Source: Phoronis australis
Lineage: Eukaryota > Phoronida > Phoronidae
DNA length: 64,000 nt
Assembly: GCA_002633005.1 (NCBI GenBank)
Contig: NMRA01000454.1
Span: 30,921-94,920, forward strand
Reading direction: 5' to 3'
Of this stretch, positions 10,445 to 22,167 are shown piece by piece. The position numbers were made by a program, and so were the translations under genes. Each line of letters begins with the position of its first letter. Position 1 is the stretch's first letter. The notes beneath the pieces are model-generated. The model saw only the letters and a program-made list of their open reading frames with translations. It was not told where the DNA came from and made no database searches.

Positions 10445-11090
10445 ACTTATAAACCCACAATAAACAATTTATTGTCATTTGAATTGTGAGAACATTTTAG
10501 GACACATTATTGAGCTGTCCGTAATTCTTCAATTTCTTTGAAACAGAAAGACAAAAATTGTTTAGTGTACTTTTATATTTGGGGAACTCATTATATATCG
10601 AATTTTCCTAATGTCGGCCTGCAATTTAGTTAATTGAAGTATTGTCATTTTGTACAAGATTAGCTTCTAATTGTCAAAAAATCATCTCTCAATCAGTCCA
10701 CTACCCATAAACATGTAAATCCGAAAGAAACCAACAATCAAATCGATGAGCAATGCGTTTACCTTGATTTAACGACTTAATTCCTTTTTGATCCCCTGTT
10801 AGTGACTTCAAACAACAAATCTTGTACCGAAGTCAAAAAGCAATACATTTATTGTCATTTGAATTGTGAGTAATTTTTGGGAAGTGTCCAAATTTCATCA
10901 ATGTTTTTGAGAGTTATTTTAGATAGGCAAAGGCAACAAACGTCCAAGTCTACTTTACTGTTTAGGATCGAATTATAGTTTTTCCATTTTCAGGCTTCAA
11001 CTAAATTCCCTGAATCGTAATCATTTCTTAAAAGATTAGCTTCTAATTGCCAAAAATCACCTATTGACCTGTCGGTTTTTTGGAGGGACA
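10445..11090 (+). repeat. Diverged tandem duplication, period about 384 bp
   Basis: ATTTATTGTCATTTGAATTG occurs at about 10469 and 10852. A second pair, AAGATTAGCTTCTAATTG, occurs near 10658 and 11032. The spacing is about 375-384 bp in both cases, so the unit was duplicated and then diverged. Non-coding. Confidence 0.6.
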
Positions 11091-12256
11091 AAGGGAAATT
11101 TCATCCGAACTGCTCCACCGAGAGAAGGTGCCGTCTGATATGGGACACCTTAATTAGGAAAAGCAAAACATAATTAAGCTTGGAAAAGAGTGACAGTTCA
11201 TTCCATCGTCGTGTGGTCAGACGACGGTGCAGGAAGTGACCTTCTTCAACATGAAAGTTGGTTGCACCATTTCATAAAAACAGGAAACTACACGTACGAG
11301 TCCAACATTTGGTCCTGTCTCCGTGAGCTTACCCTTAAGAATATGTCAATAGAAACATAAAAACTGTGGCCACTTGAAAGTGATTAATGGACTCCTTCAG
11401 ATGTGGGGCCCCTTTATGTGAAAATATCTATATTTCCAAAAATCAAGAAATATGTAGAAATTGATGATATATGTCAGGTCATCAATTTTTCTCAAGTGAT
11501 ATACAAGTGATTCGAGAAAAAAGCGACTGTTGTTCCGTTATCCCTTGCTAGAGAGGGGCCTCTGGAAAAATATGGTTTTGCAGTCGCAAAATTAACTAAC
11601 TGAATTGAAAAATCCTGGAAAATAATACGCTTCGCCAAAGCTTCGCAAATTTTGTCGATTTTTCTAAATATATGCATGATCAATACGTGCACGTTTCCAA
11701 GTGTATTTAGACGACCTTTGCTACGAAAGCGGAGACATCAACAACAATGTCATGGCCAGGGTCCTCAAATGTAAACCATTCACAGAGTTGTTGAATGTTC
11801 TCTTGAGTTTTCTCTTTTATCCACATTTAGCAGTCTGACTTTCTTTTCTCGACTGTCCCCGCCCTATGCGTAAGTCGGGTACGGAGTAGCCCTGAAGCCT
11901 GAAATTTTTTTGGGGGGTGGGTGTCCCCCGCCCCGCCCCCGCTTCCTACGGCCCTGATAAGGTGTGTATTTTCGAGGGTTCACTTATATTGCCGGACAAT
12001 GTGCCCGCGCCGGGCGTGGCTGTACTTTTTCAACAAGTTTGCGAAATTACCCGCGCGAGGTACATTAGTGGGACCCTAAATTTCCGAGTCCATTTCGTCC
12101 CTTCACGAAAAGGCCCACTGCATTGGCTTCAACCCCAAATAGTGCACTGCTGGCCGACTTCCTACAGAAAAATCTACCCCACAAAAAGGTGTAAATTAGC
12201 AGAACTGACACCCGCAATAAGGATGCTGAACTCTCGGCAATTTTTCACAAATTAAA
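11091..12256. other. No gene recognised
   Basis: Includes a G/C-run patch near 11910-11945 that resembles the ends of the G/C-rich repeats elsewhere in the window. The 112-codon frame starting at 11917 has no recognisable domain. Confidence 0.3.
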
Positions 12257-12520
12257 ACTGTTAGAGTATGATCTCATATCCGAGTGAGTGCATGTGTAGG
12301 AGTAAGCCTAGTTCAGAGAATTAAGTGTTACGTAATACACCCCCAACATGAGTAATTGTAGTAAACATGTTTGTTCAGTACATCCTGTTATGATTCATGT
12401 ATGTCACGTACTATATAAGTGTATGATCGCATGGATTGTAACAGACTCAGTAGTATCAGTAGAAGAGTATGTAATAAAACTATTATCCTCTTTCAGACTA
12501 GTATTATCCTTGGACCGCGT
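12257..12520 (+). repeat. Possible solitary LTR
   Basis: Starts TGTTAGAG, then a TATATAAG box near 12414, then AATAAA near 12473 and a CTCTTTCA end near 12498. The order fits U3-R-U5. No second copy, clear target duplication or primer-binding site was found, so the call is weak. Confidence 0.2.
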
Positions 12521-12668
12521 TCTCGCACTGCGTCGCGCATTCAATGTTCCTAACCGAACAGAATGCCTTTCACTGCTAGCACATCAACAAAAACACTTAC
12601 TACCGGGATTCTTATATGATCTCCTACAATCTAAGTCACACTAAACTGCTATAGGGACGGTGATACGT

Positions 12669-12684
12669 AGTCCTGAAAAGGACT
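12669..12684 (-). other. Histone-mRNA-type 3' stem-loop lookalike, no histone gene
   Basis: On the minus strand it reads AACAGTCCTTTTCAGGACTA: a 6-bp stem AGTCCT/AGGACT with a TTTC loop and a CCAAC-type 5' flank, close to the metazoan histone 3' element. I checked the minus-strand sequence leading into it for ends of H2A, H2B, H3 and H4 and saw none. A chance hairpin is the default reading. Confidence 0.3.
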
Positions 12685-12699
12685 GTTGGGTTGAGTCAA

Positions 12700-15113
12700 G
12701 ATTTTACACAAAAAGCGCAACAAAACGGTCTATCAACGCCAAAGGCTGACGGCAGGTCTACTCTAGATGTCTAAGGGGCCCGCTATAAGCAAGTGACATG
12801 ATTGCAGCGCTACCTGTTAGCGAAGCGGGGTTTTACACACAGCGCCCCGGCTTAGGGGACGTTAGGTGAGTAGCCTTAGGTAAGCCTTAGAATTGCTTTT
12901 ACACTGATATAGTTCGAATCTGCCGTGATTTGTGAGAGTTTCTGATGTTAACAAGCCTCAGCAGCCTTCATCAGCGACATTCTACAGACGTAAGTTAGGT
13001 ACACTTTAGTATCAGTCCACCGATCCACCGACCACACTACACATACTGTATTGGGGACCAGAAGCTGAGGACGCCTGTGAGTACAGGCAACAAGCGGCGA
13101 GGTGAGGGGTCAGCCATTCGGAACCATGTTCAGTCTAATAAATCACATTAGGGATTTGAGAAATTGAGTGAAGTATGATACCACAGAATGGTAAAAGTCT
13201 AGTTGCCGGGTTCCTATTCAGACCTAGCTATTCAATCCTTCATATCTCCTACAAAAATGATCACACATGGGTAATATATTCCTCAATGGATTCGTAGTTT
13301 ACTCCTGTGCTAAAATTGTTTCGATATAAACTTTCAATTTCCGAAAATTTAACGGCAAACGTCGCATACGTTTTTTCATGGAAGCCATTGAAATTGAGGT
13401 GCTATGAAAAGGACGCCTAGGGTTGAAATGCGTAAACTAGTACTGTACAAGTACGAATTTGTGGTATATTTACAAACTGCCGAGAGAAATAACTTTGAAA
13501 ACTCTTGGGAAAATGCACAAGGAATATAGCGAGACATTTCGGAGAACCTTAAAGATGAGGGGACGTGAAGGAGGTAACGTGTCCTCCTGTGAAGTAATCT
13601 GTCTGCTTCGGAGGCAGGTGTGCAGCAGGAGCTAGATTATCTACCGTAGTAGATTCACTTGCCCGAATCATCGTTACAACCCTCGACATATATTGGCGTC
13701 GCTAAAGACACTAAGTACATCCACTGTGAAGACCGGAAATCCGACAGGGGTCTGAAAAATAACCACAGGCGTTAAGTCAAGGTTCAACGTCCTCAAGGCT
13801 TCATGCGAGATCAGGTAGGCATCACCAAATTCCAGGATCAGACACTGAGGAACATTTTTAGGAGCACGCCATTCATGCAAAAATACTTTTATTGACACAC
13901 CATGATTGCTTATAACTTGGGCCCTATTGCTTAATTCCATCTTATTTCAAATGTCTTGAAGTATATGCAGTGTATAATGTATACGCTGACATAGAAAATA
14001 GGTAGTTATAATAACTTTTCATAATAACCACCAAATGTTTTTAAATATTTTACATGACTTCTGCCCATAACCTACTTTTAGAGACTAGAGAGTATGCTAT
14101 GTCCGCCATTGAATTTCTGTGATTGAATATGATGTTAATTAAACAAGCCAAATCTGTCAAAAATATTGTACATTTCTCAAAAAATTACACTGATATTAAG
14201 TTGTGATTTTTGCAACCAATCAAGCTTACAAAGATGGTTAGGCTAAAAAATGAAACAGACATCAAAAAAGTAGAACTGATATATGCCTAATGTGCTGTTC
14301 ACAGTTTTGCTCAATCACTCATCACTGAGGGAGAAGGCGCACATCAAAATGCACCTTGTCAAAATTGGGATAAAAAGGACAGGAATTTTAACATGACCCA
14401 TACGTCCTCCAAATTATCCTGTTGACTTGAGGCCCTGAACTTGAAGGGACAATTGATTTGTTCACCACGTAAAGGATTCTGGTGTTGTTTCATGCATGCT
14501 GAATTTGCAGTAGAGTTCAAAATTCCAATTTACCTCTTATGATTGCCAAAAAGCAGTGTATTTCTGAATATTAGGGTAAACTAACAAACATAATAAGTGA
14601 CTCTTGTGAGGGTTCCACAATATTTATCGAGGATCTTGAACCTATGGTTTCCATGTCATACTTGTGCCTGAAAGATAGTGTATGCTATGTATGCAATAGA
14701 TCACAACAACACAATTACACAAGTCAGATGTTTGTTTGGAAATATGTTTTGTTGAAATGGTAACTTTTTGTGCTCATGGTGAAGGTGGGCTCATGTGAAG
14801 TGCAGAATGGTATTGCTCAACTTTTGGAGTCATATCAGCTGCCTTCTGCTGTTCTGTTTTATAAACAACCAAGATGGTAGTGGACTAGGGTGGGGAGATC
14901 TTGTACGGTTGCATTGGGGATTTTAGATGGTTTTGCTAGAAATTACATAGCAAATACATATTATACAGTTGCTGCTACCCAAGCACATTAGAGTAACCAC
15001 GTTAATTAAGGCACTGTTGTTTTTATTTGGTTGATCCCTATAGCCTATGACTGTGAACATGCAACAAAAGATATTTCCAATACAGCTGACTGAATATAAC
15101 TACGAATTTTCAG
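12700..15113. other. No gene recognised
   Basis: Long non-coding stretch. An 88-codon minus-strand frame (13674-13940) is open but unrecognised. The remainder is A+T-rich with no repeat structure that I could resolve. Confidence 0.3.
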
Positions 15114-15745
15114 GAATATGCAGAAGCTGCCAGACAAAATAGGTTGACTTAATGAAATTTCAGAGTGGGTCAAAGAAAGCGTGTTAGGTTTGGAGCCCAT
15201 AGATACTACAGTAACAGTAAGTACTTGTAAAAATCTGTAACAAATTTCATAATTGCCTAAAGTTGGTCAATTGTTTTATGTTTCAATGTTATGAAGAGAA
15301 ATGTAATGCAAAACTCATGCATTTCACAATGAACGCTGACACATAGGTAGCGCAGATAATTTAAATCAGTCTCAATATTTTCTACTTGTAATGTGCCATA
15401 CTTCTGTTTTATACCTTTGTCCTACTGTCAGGTACGTAGAAATTCATTTGGTAAATTTTTTATAATCAAATCTTAATGACTTATTTGTGATGCCTTCACG
15501 TTAATTTGGTATTCATGTTTTTTTGAGCCGAAATGGCCACATTAAATGTAATTTTTTCATTATTACAATTTTAGGAATCAGGAAAGCCTTATAATGAAGA
15601 AGTGGCTTCTGCTGAAGTTGGAAACTTGTCAATTATTAGTAAAGGTTGGGTATGGAAAAGTTCACAACCAGCAAGAAGGTACCTTTCTGGACAACTAAGT
15701 GAGGGGCTAGAGAGAGGCCGAAAAGTCTACTCCCAAAAGATATGA
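15114..15745 (+). pseudogene. Possible decayed exon pair, unknown protein
   Basis: A candidate exon at 15114-15216 (acceptor ATTTTCAG, donor ACA|GTAAGT) and one from 15575 (acceptor ACAATTTTAG). Joined in phase 0 they read ...EWVKESVLGLEPIDTTVT then ESGKPYNEEVASAEVGNLS..., with biased, protein-like composition. The second can splice out at about 15633 (GTAAAG) or run to a stop at 15743-15745. The first exon carries one frameshift or stop between EYAEAARQNRLT and LNEISEWV. No family is recognised. It may be a pseudogene, a real gene with a sequence error, or chance. Confidence 0.25.
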
Positions 15746-18700
15746 GGAACGAGTCTGTAAAAAAGTATTTGCCAAAGATTACTGGCTTATTTACCACAAC
15801 AGGTCCTAAGTAATTTGTTGAGATAGGCGACTCTCAGCAACTGTGGGGAAACTGGGACCGTTGGATGTAGGAGATAGAACAGAGGAGGCATTGGAAAGAG
15901 ACAATCTGTGCTTTAAGATTGTCAAGGATGTAGCATTGTAAAAATTCAAAGGGAGGAAACAGTACAGTGGCTGGACTTGTAAATATTCTGGCGCATCTGC
16001 TAAATCTAGTGCTGGTATTATTATGTCAGCACAGCTGTGTAGGGAAGTAGGCTGTATTGTTGCAAGCTTTGTTTGCACCAGAACTGCTGTGTGAAGAGGA
16101 CAAATCTAAATTTACCCGTAGGTACTGAATTTTCGTCCACCGATCATGATCCTGGGCCAGTGGATTATGTGGGTAGAGCCACATGGTAGTGGGTACATTA
16201 TTCTTTTTGTTTAGCGTCTGGATATTTTTGGTCTGATAGGATTTCTCAATGTGGCCAACACATTTAGACGTTTGTTTTGTGATTTCTGACCACTGTGCTG
16301 TTTATTCCTTGAAATTGTGAAGTTGATCTGAATTTATGTTTCAGCATTTTATTTACCAATACATTTTTGTTTGTAAATGAGTATTTATTACTGACATTTG
16401 AGCCCCTGTTGCAGTTAGTCTGGTTTTGTTCACTTATCTTTTAGTCTGGGTTGTGAACCCACATTCCGTTCAAGAGGTAAAGCTTTGATTTAGACCATTT
16501 ACCTCTATAAACTTTTCTCAATTTGTTCCTTATCCAGATGGGAAGTGATTTCTGGAATTACAGCGAATTGACAGTTTGGTATTCCTAGAGACGGTGCTGT
16601 GTGCATAAAATCACGCCCTGTTAGAGAAGCCATCTTATAGAGCCTAGTCTCTAGCAAATGCATATTGCTAGTTCTTTTGGAATTCCGAAATTGCTCAAAA
16701 GTGACCAGGAAACAATTCCTATTTCATCATGGTAAGTTGTCTAAGTCAAAAGTTATTTTATGTGATAGTAGGCGGGTTTATGTCCTCTTCAAATGATTTT
16801 TTGTTGCAGTACTGAAAAGTGTTGGCACGTTAGCTCTTGTGTCTTGTTGGTTTTTGGTGAATTGACCATTTTGTGGTTCCCATGAGTAATTTTGTAATTG
16901 GTCTAGTATATATGTACAACTGTAATCGCACGGCAATGCCATGTTGCAAAAGTATTTTTTCGTGATCATATCATTGTGAAATGTTGCCTAATTGGAACCG
17001 ACAAGGCAATTTTTCATTTTGTGGTGTTTATTTTTGCTAAGAACATTGATGTGGTACCTACAGCCACCTCAAGTTTGTGAAGAAGAAGAAATTTACAGTG
17101 TTACCAGCGACATTGCGAAATCCCTTTTTCGCAATGAGACTACATCACCTTAAGTGTAATTCCCTGACTATGAGTTTTGTGTTGTTGACTCTGTCCTGTA
17201 GCAATGGGAGTTTTGAAAATATGTAGAAGGCATTTTTTATTAGAGTCATTACATTTGCACTTTTGACTGTACTGTGTTGTCTGTGAGGTAGACAACTTTC
17301 GAATGAGATAAGAAATACAATTGTCAAACATGGTTTTACTTTTTAGATGTGTGATTACTTTTGAAAAACCAGTGCAGAATTTGATGTTTACTCTTCATTT
17401 AAAAGAGAATAAACCCATTAACTTCATTGTCTAGAAATTTTACTCATACTATGTATTACAGGGTTGGGGATTGATATCTTAATACAACGGAATCTGAACC
17501 TGTGCCATGAGCAATGCAAAACAATACATGGATATAAAAGATTGGTGTTTGGGTTCCACAGAATGGATTCGTGTGCTCGGTAAGAGTTACTGAGGTGCAC
17601 GATAAGTTTCTGTGGGATTCCCCTTCCGTGGTCATCCACGGGAAACCTGCTGGCATAGATTAGCATCGTCACTGTTCCCGTTGTTATAGTAAAGATAATG
17701 ACGAGCATTTATCGGCAACGGTCTGATGTATGCCCAAGGTTCTATATCCATGCGACCTGCGTTGTTATATCCAACAATGACACCACACAGGAAAACAATG
17801 ATACGACCGATAGGCGATATACATGCCACCAGTTGCCATGGACAGTGGTGAAGTTTGTCTTGTGATTGGAATGTTTTTAGAGAACTGCAAACCCGGGTAT
17901 TTCGTCAGCAAAATTTCTGCGGCCTTTTGTTTTAATTCGTATGAAAAATTGTGGTCATGCCACTAAACTTATGATTTGATATTACAATGCAATGCATGAA
18001 CATTTGATCAACAGAAAATCTGACTTGAATAGGTGTGCAGAAATACCCATGAGCAAATTGCAAAGCATAACAACTGTACATGTAAGTCAAATTAACCTAC
18101 ATTTGTCGAGCTCATATCTAACCTAATAACTGGGGAGGACATAATCGGCTTTTTTAAAAATGGAGCAATGTATGGTATCTAGGGTACTATAGTCCTAGGT
18201 GGTAAGAATTAAAACATTCAAAACATTCAGGAGGAACAAACTCATTGCAAAATATCGAAAAACATTAAGGACAATCTGATTTTACGTGCTCACGCAACGG
18301 TCTCAGGTATTTAAAAATTTGTCATTTATTTTTTGTACATTTTTGAGGTGCCAAAATGTATAACTAATAAACAGGCTGACAGTTTTTATTTTATACAATG
18401 AAAGTAAAATGTTGTCAACATTTTGGAAAAGTTTCATTCTCATAGCAGTGGGGGCAGATTTGGTATAGCAGTATATTGAACATAACTTCAAAACGGCATA
18501 ACGGGGGGCAGTGTAGTAAAACTAACAAATGATGGTGTGAAATCGGAATCTTTTTTTAAGACATCTTGGTGAACATTTACATCAGATGATACTTGGCCAT
18601 GTAAATTATATTGCTGTTTTTTAATGAATTTTACTAAAAAGACATTACATTACTTTGTAAGGTGACTCCACGTGGCCGGCAAGTCGATCACTTAGTACTG

Positions 18701-18990
18701 AGTACTCTGGACTTCGAGTTGTTCAAAGCTTATCAGCAACGCATTCACTGACAGTCACAAAGCCCCGTTTACTATATGCAGCACTTTTGTACGGTATATC
18801 CAATGGTGTAAATATACATGTACAACATACGCAAATTTACGCTAGGGTGTAAATGATATTGACATCGCGTTCGTATGGAATAAGAGAGAAGTAATATTTG
18901 CACTCAGCACTATACGTTTCGGAGGGAAGCCGAGACAAGCAACGTTTGCTATAGTAATTAAGAGTATGATATTCTACAACAATGTCCTCG
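15746..18990. other. No gene recognised
   Basis: Mostly A+T-rich. Short minus-strand frames (15806-16078, 17424-17829) have no known domain. No tandem repeats of note. Confidence 0.3.
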
Positions 18991-18994
18991 AATC

Positions 18995-19100
18995 TGCATG
19001 GGTGGCTCAGAGGCTCTGAGGCTCGGGTATCGATACCCACGAGATTGCTTTAGGAACAATCTTGCAAGTTAGAATTACCGATGGACAATTCTAAGACGGA
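18995..19100 (+). repeat. Possible tRNA-derived SINE fragment
   Basis: GGTGGCTCAGAGG resembles a Pol III A box, and GGGTATCGATACCC resembles the B-box/T-arm region of tRNA-derived SINEs. The spacing between them is too short for a working promoter, so it would be a deleted copy. No intact tRNA fold is present. Confidence 0.25.
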
Positions 19101-19679
19101 GGGTGGTTTGATAATTGTCAATTGACAGATATCCTTTAATAGGCTTTCTCATATTCCCGTATATTCCTGGAACTTATTACAAACAAACACGGCAATCCAC
19201 CTTCCAGGTTGGAGCCCTAATGAACGCGTGCTCACCTTTGGTAACCTGAAGGAGCTACGTACAAAAGCATGTTTTCCTGTTCTCAGTGCATACGGTTAGC
19301 ACATTCACAGCTGATTACCTGATTGGTCATACACTTCAGAAAATTTCCACAAGGTCATCACTTGAATGCTAGATTTGGGCCGGATTTCTCAGTTGCCACG
19401 GTCCAGTACGTTATGGTATCGTCGGAAGACACATCTCAATGAAAGCATTCGAAATTTTGTTCGCGGGGTTTATTCTTACAATATGGTTCCATTATTCCAT
19501 TATTTTTGAAGTGTGATTACCGACACTGCTTCTATCGTTACCCCTTCCTGGTTATCTCTTCCTGCCGGTAGTGATGTAAACACCACATGCTGTGACCGGG
19601 TCGCGCATTTCATGACTTGACAAATTCTGGAAGTTCAGCGTTGAATTTGAGCAACGAATTTTGCAAAATGAACCGAAAG

Positions 19680-19920
19680 CTGATTTTTCCGATGCGCGCA
19701 CCCAGGAGGGGGGAGGATCGGGGAGCTCAAATGAGTCCCCCTATTTGGCGAAGTGGGCAGAAACGTCCGCCCCTTGAGAGACAAAAAGTCCACTAAATTT
19801 GCGCAAACGCGCCCGTTTGTTTTTAGTCCGCCCGCTCTTTTGTTAGCAAAATGTCCGCAACGTCAGGAATTCGAGCCCCTCTATATTGAAGGCTGGTTGC
19901 GTGTATGTTTCCTGATGAAC
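19680..19920 (+). repeat. Interspersed repeat family A, copy 3
   Basis: Collinear with 10050-10280, and its first part is the reverse complement of 1-100. It includes the GGGGGGAGGAT, GTGGGCAGAAACG, CTTGAGAGAC and TTCGAGCCCC blocks. Confidence 0.6.
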
Positions 19921-19998
19921 TTATAAGCTTGCTTGCGTATTGAACTTAATTCTTAGGGATAATGTCTATACAGAGAAACTGTGGGATAAAAGTGTCAC

Positions 19999-20000
<2 letters not shown>

Positions 20001-20054
<54 letters not shown>

Positions 20055-20055
20055 N
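20001..20055. repeat. AGC (CAG) trinucleotide microsatellite ending at a single n
   Basis: Eighteen AGC units at 20001-20054 followed by one ambiguous base at 20055. The true length is unknown because the assembly joined here. It is not inside a recognised exon. Confidence 0.95.
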
Positions 20056-20394
20056 CGCTAGCAAATTATAGTAGCTTGAACGTGATTATTTGAGTGGGTA
20101 TGCCGAGTTCACGTAGGCCCATATACGATCTTGAGATTAACCGAAACTCCAAGTTCATATTCGACACTCGAATCTTCGATTGACACTTCGTACGGCCTCC
20201 ATTTATTTTTTGGTGCACCACAGAAAAGCAAAAAATTAAGCTAAAAAAATCTGTATTAAATTCAGTTCATTATGAAAAAATTCGATGTCATGGCGAAGAT
20301 TATTATTTGGGCTTAGGTTTCGAATAAAAGTGTTTGCGTAAAGATCCGTTTCATGAAGTTTTTAACAAAAATGAAGCGGAAATAGTGCCTTTAA

Positions 20395-21045
20395 CACAGC
20401 CAAACAAAAACGCTGCACCTTGACAGTTTCGGCTACTCAAGCAGCCATCTTCGGAAGCTATTGGACAGTAGGTGGCGTGGTGATGACATTGTTCCAAATT
20501 TTAGATAATTGATACCCCCCATCGTCTCAGTCCATAACTGAGCCACTTTTCTTACCCAAATAGACTCTCTAATCCGTCTAGATCTCAAGTTATTTTATGA
20601 CTCAACAGGACGAGCGTCTTTCCAGTTTATTACATGGTTAAAACCAAGAGCATGGTCCGTCACTGCAGATTTGTTGATAGTATTCTGAGACCATCTCCTC
20701 ATTGAACGCGTTTCTCTACGCTGTGGCAGCGCATCCACCTCCTTTCTGTGTTCGTTAAGCCTGACTGAAAAACTCTCGCCCAGTCTGCCCGAAGCACAGT
20801 TGAGGCAAGGAATGCGATAAACTCACGGACATTTCTTATCCTCACGTACTCTGTCTTTGGGATGAACTAAAATGTTCCTGATAGTCTTACACGGCTTCAT
20901 GGCAGTAACTATGCCATATTGTCTGAACACACGTTGTGCATATTCCGAAAGACCTTTAACATACGGGATGACTACATTACGTTTTCTGTCTTCTCCCGGT
21001 TGGCGATTCCTCCCAATAAAGTCCATATTCGATAGCGTCTGCTAG
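20395..21045 (-). mobile_element. Penelope-like element 3' part with GIY-YIG remnant
   Basis: On the minus strand the frame 20823-21026 contains VIPYVKGLSEYAQRVF, then KPCKTIRNILVHPKDRVR, the linker typical before the GIY-YIG endonuclease of Penelope-like elements. A shifted frame continues with VYRIPCLNC, a LGESFSVRLNEHRKE block (usual form YIGET..R..EH), SAVTDHALGFNHVINW and, after a stop, RRIRESIW. A third frame gives DDGGYQLSKIWNNVI, the usual C-terminal end. Frameshifts and loss of the GIY-YIG tyrosine show it is dead. A 5'-truncated inverted copy abuts it at 21046. Confidence 0.75.
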
Positions 21046-21235
21046 ATCTAGACGGATTAGAGGATTAGAGAGTCTATTTGGGTGANATTGTCTAAAATTT
21101 GGAACAGTGTCATCACCACGCAACCTATTGTCCAATGGCTTCCAAAGATGGCTGCTGTGAGTAGCCGAAACTGCCAAGGTACAGCGTTTTTGCTTGGTTG
21201 TGTTAATAAGAATTAATCTATGAATAAGCCAAATC
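21046..21235 (+). mobile_element. Inverted, 5'-truncated copy of the Penelope-like 3' end
   Basis: Reverse complement of about 20395-20585 apart from substitutions and one missing block at the single n (21086). Shared blocks: TCTAGACGGATTAGAG, CTAAAATTTGGAACA, ATGGCTGCT, AGTAGCCGAAACTG, CAGCGTTTTTG. The 5' ends of the two copies face each other, an arrangement known for Penelope-like elements. Confidence 0.7.
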
Positions 21236-22167
21236 GTTAACAACTTGGATATGATCATGAATCGCGTCTCAGATTTCATTTTCAATTTCTACCTGTTCCT
21301 ATTGCCAAAAATTAGTGTTATTGACAGGAATCCAAGTGTTCACCAGATATTTTTACGGTTTGCTTGTAAAGATTTTGAATTTCTATTGATGTCAAGTCAT
21401 TTTTCTTTTAGTTTCAAATTTCATAAAAATGATCTGTCAACTGCTTGACGGACTTCGCTGAACTCTTTCCGACGTGGCAAACCACATGTCTTTAATTGAT
21501 AAGGCAAGACATAGACGTACCACATTTCTCTGATATGGAAAATGTGACCTTTGACATTTGATGTAAACAAAACATTGACTTCAAGCAGCCGCCGGATTAA
21601 GATGCAGTTGGTGTTTAAAATTAGTTACAAAGGTATCACAGTATTCAGATAAATTCTAAAATGCACTTGCATTTTTCACTGGCTTGCCTCATTTAGTTGC
21701 TGCCGTCCTATCGTCCTGTCTTGGTACATGTATCTCACATATAGTGATTTGCCGTTATTGTCCTTGCTCTCAGTCACCTGTTAATGTGAGCGCATGCGGA
21801 CATTTATCGTAAGTGGGAGGAAGATATGAAATTCGGTGATGACTACAGATTTTTACCTTCGAATGTATTTCAAAAATAGCGAATTTTGTAACTTTTTATG
21901 GAAATTCCTTCACAGGGTAATGTGAATAACTCTTTAGTAGACGTTGCGAGATGATACTTTCGTCAGAAATTGTTTAAAAGACATTTAAGGCGAGCTGTCG
22001 CGTTCCACGCCTCTTTAATACCCTTTTGCTAACATCCACTAAAAGATTTTAAATGACTTTCAGAGTAAGCAAAATACCTAATTGACCAAAACTCTTAACA
22101 AATATGTGATTTATGATTGATCACCTGTTAATGTACACTCAATTATAGTTCAAAGTCTCGGAGGACG
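21236..22167. other. Upstream region of the kinase gene, no gene recognised
   Basis: Non-coding. It should hold the promoter and 5' UTR of the kinase gene starting at 22168. No TATA box could be assigned with confidence. Confidence 0.35.

Noticed and set aside
12348-12644. A 98-codon frame within the possible LTR
   Set aside because: No gag, pol or other domain is visible; it overlaps the putative promoter and poly(A) signal of the LTR-like block.
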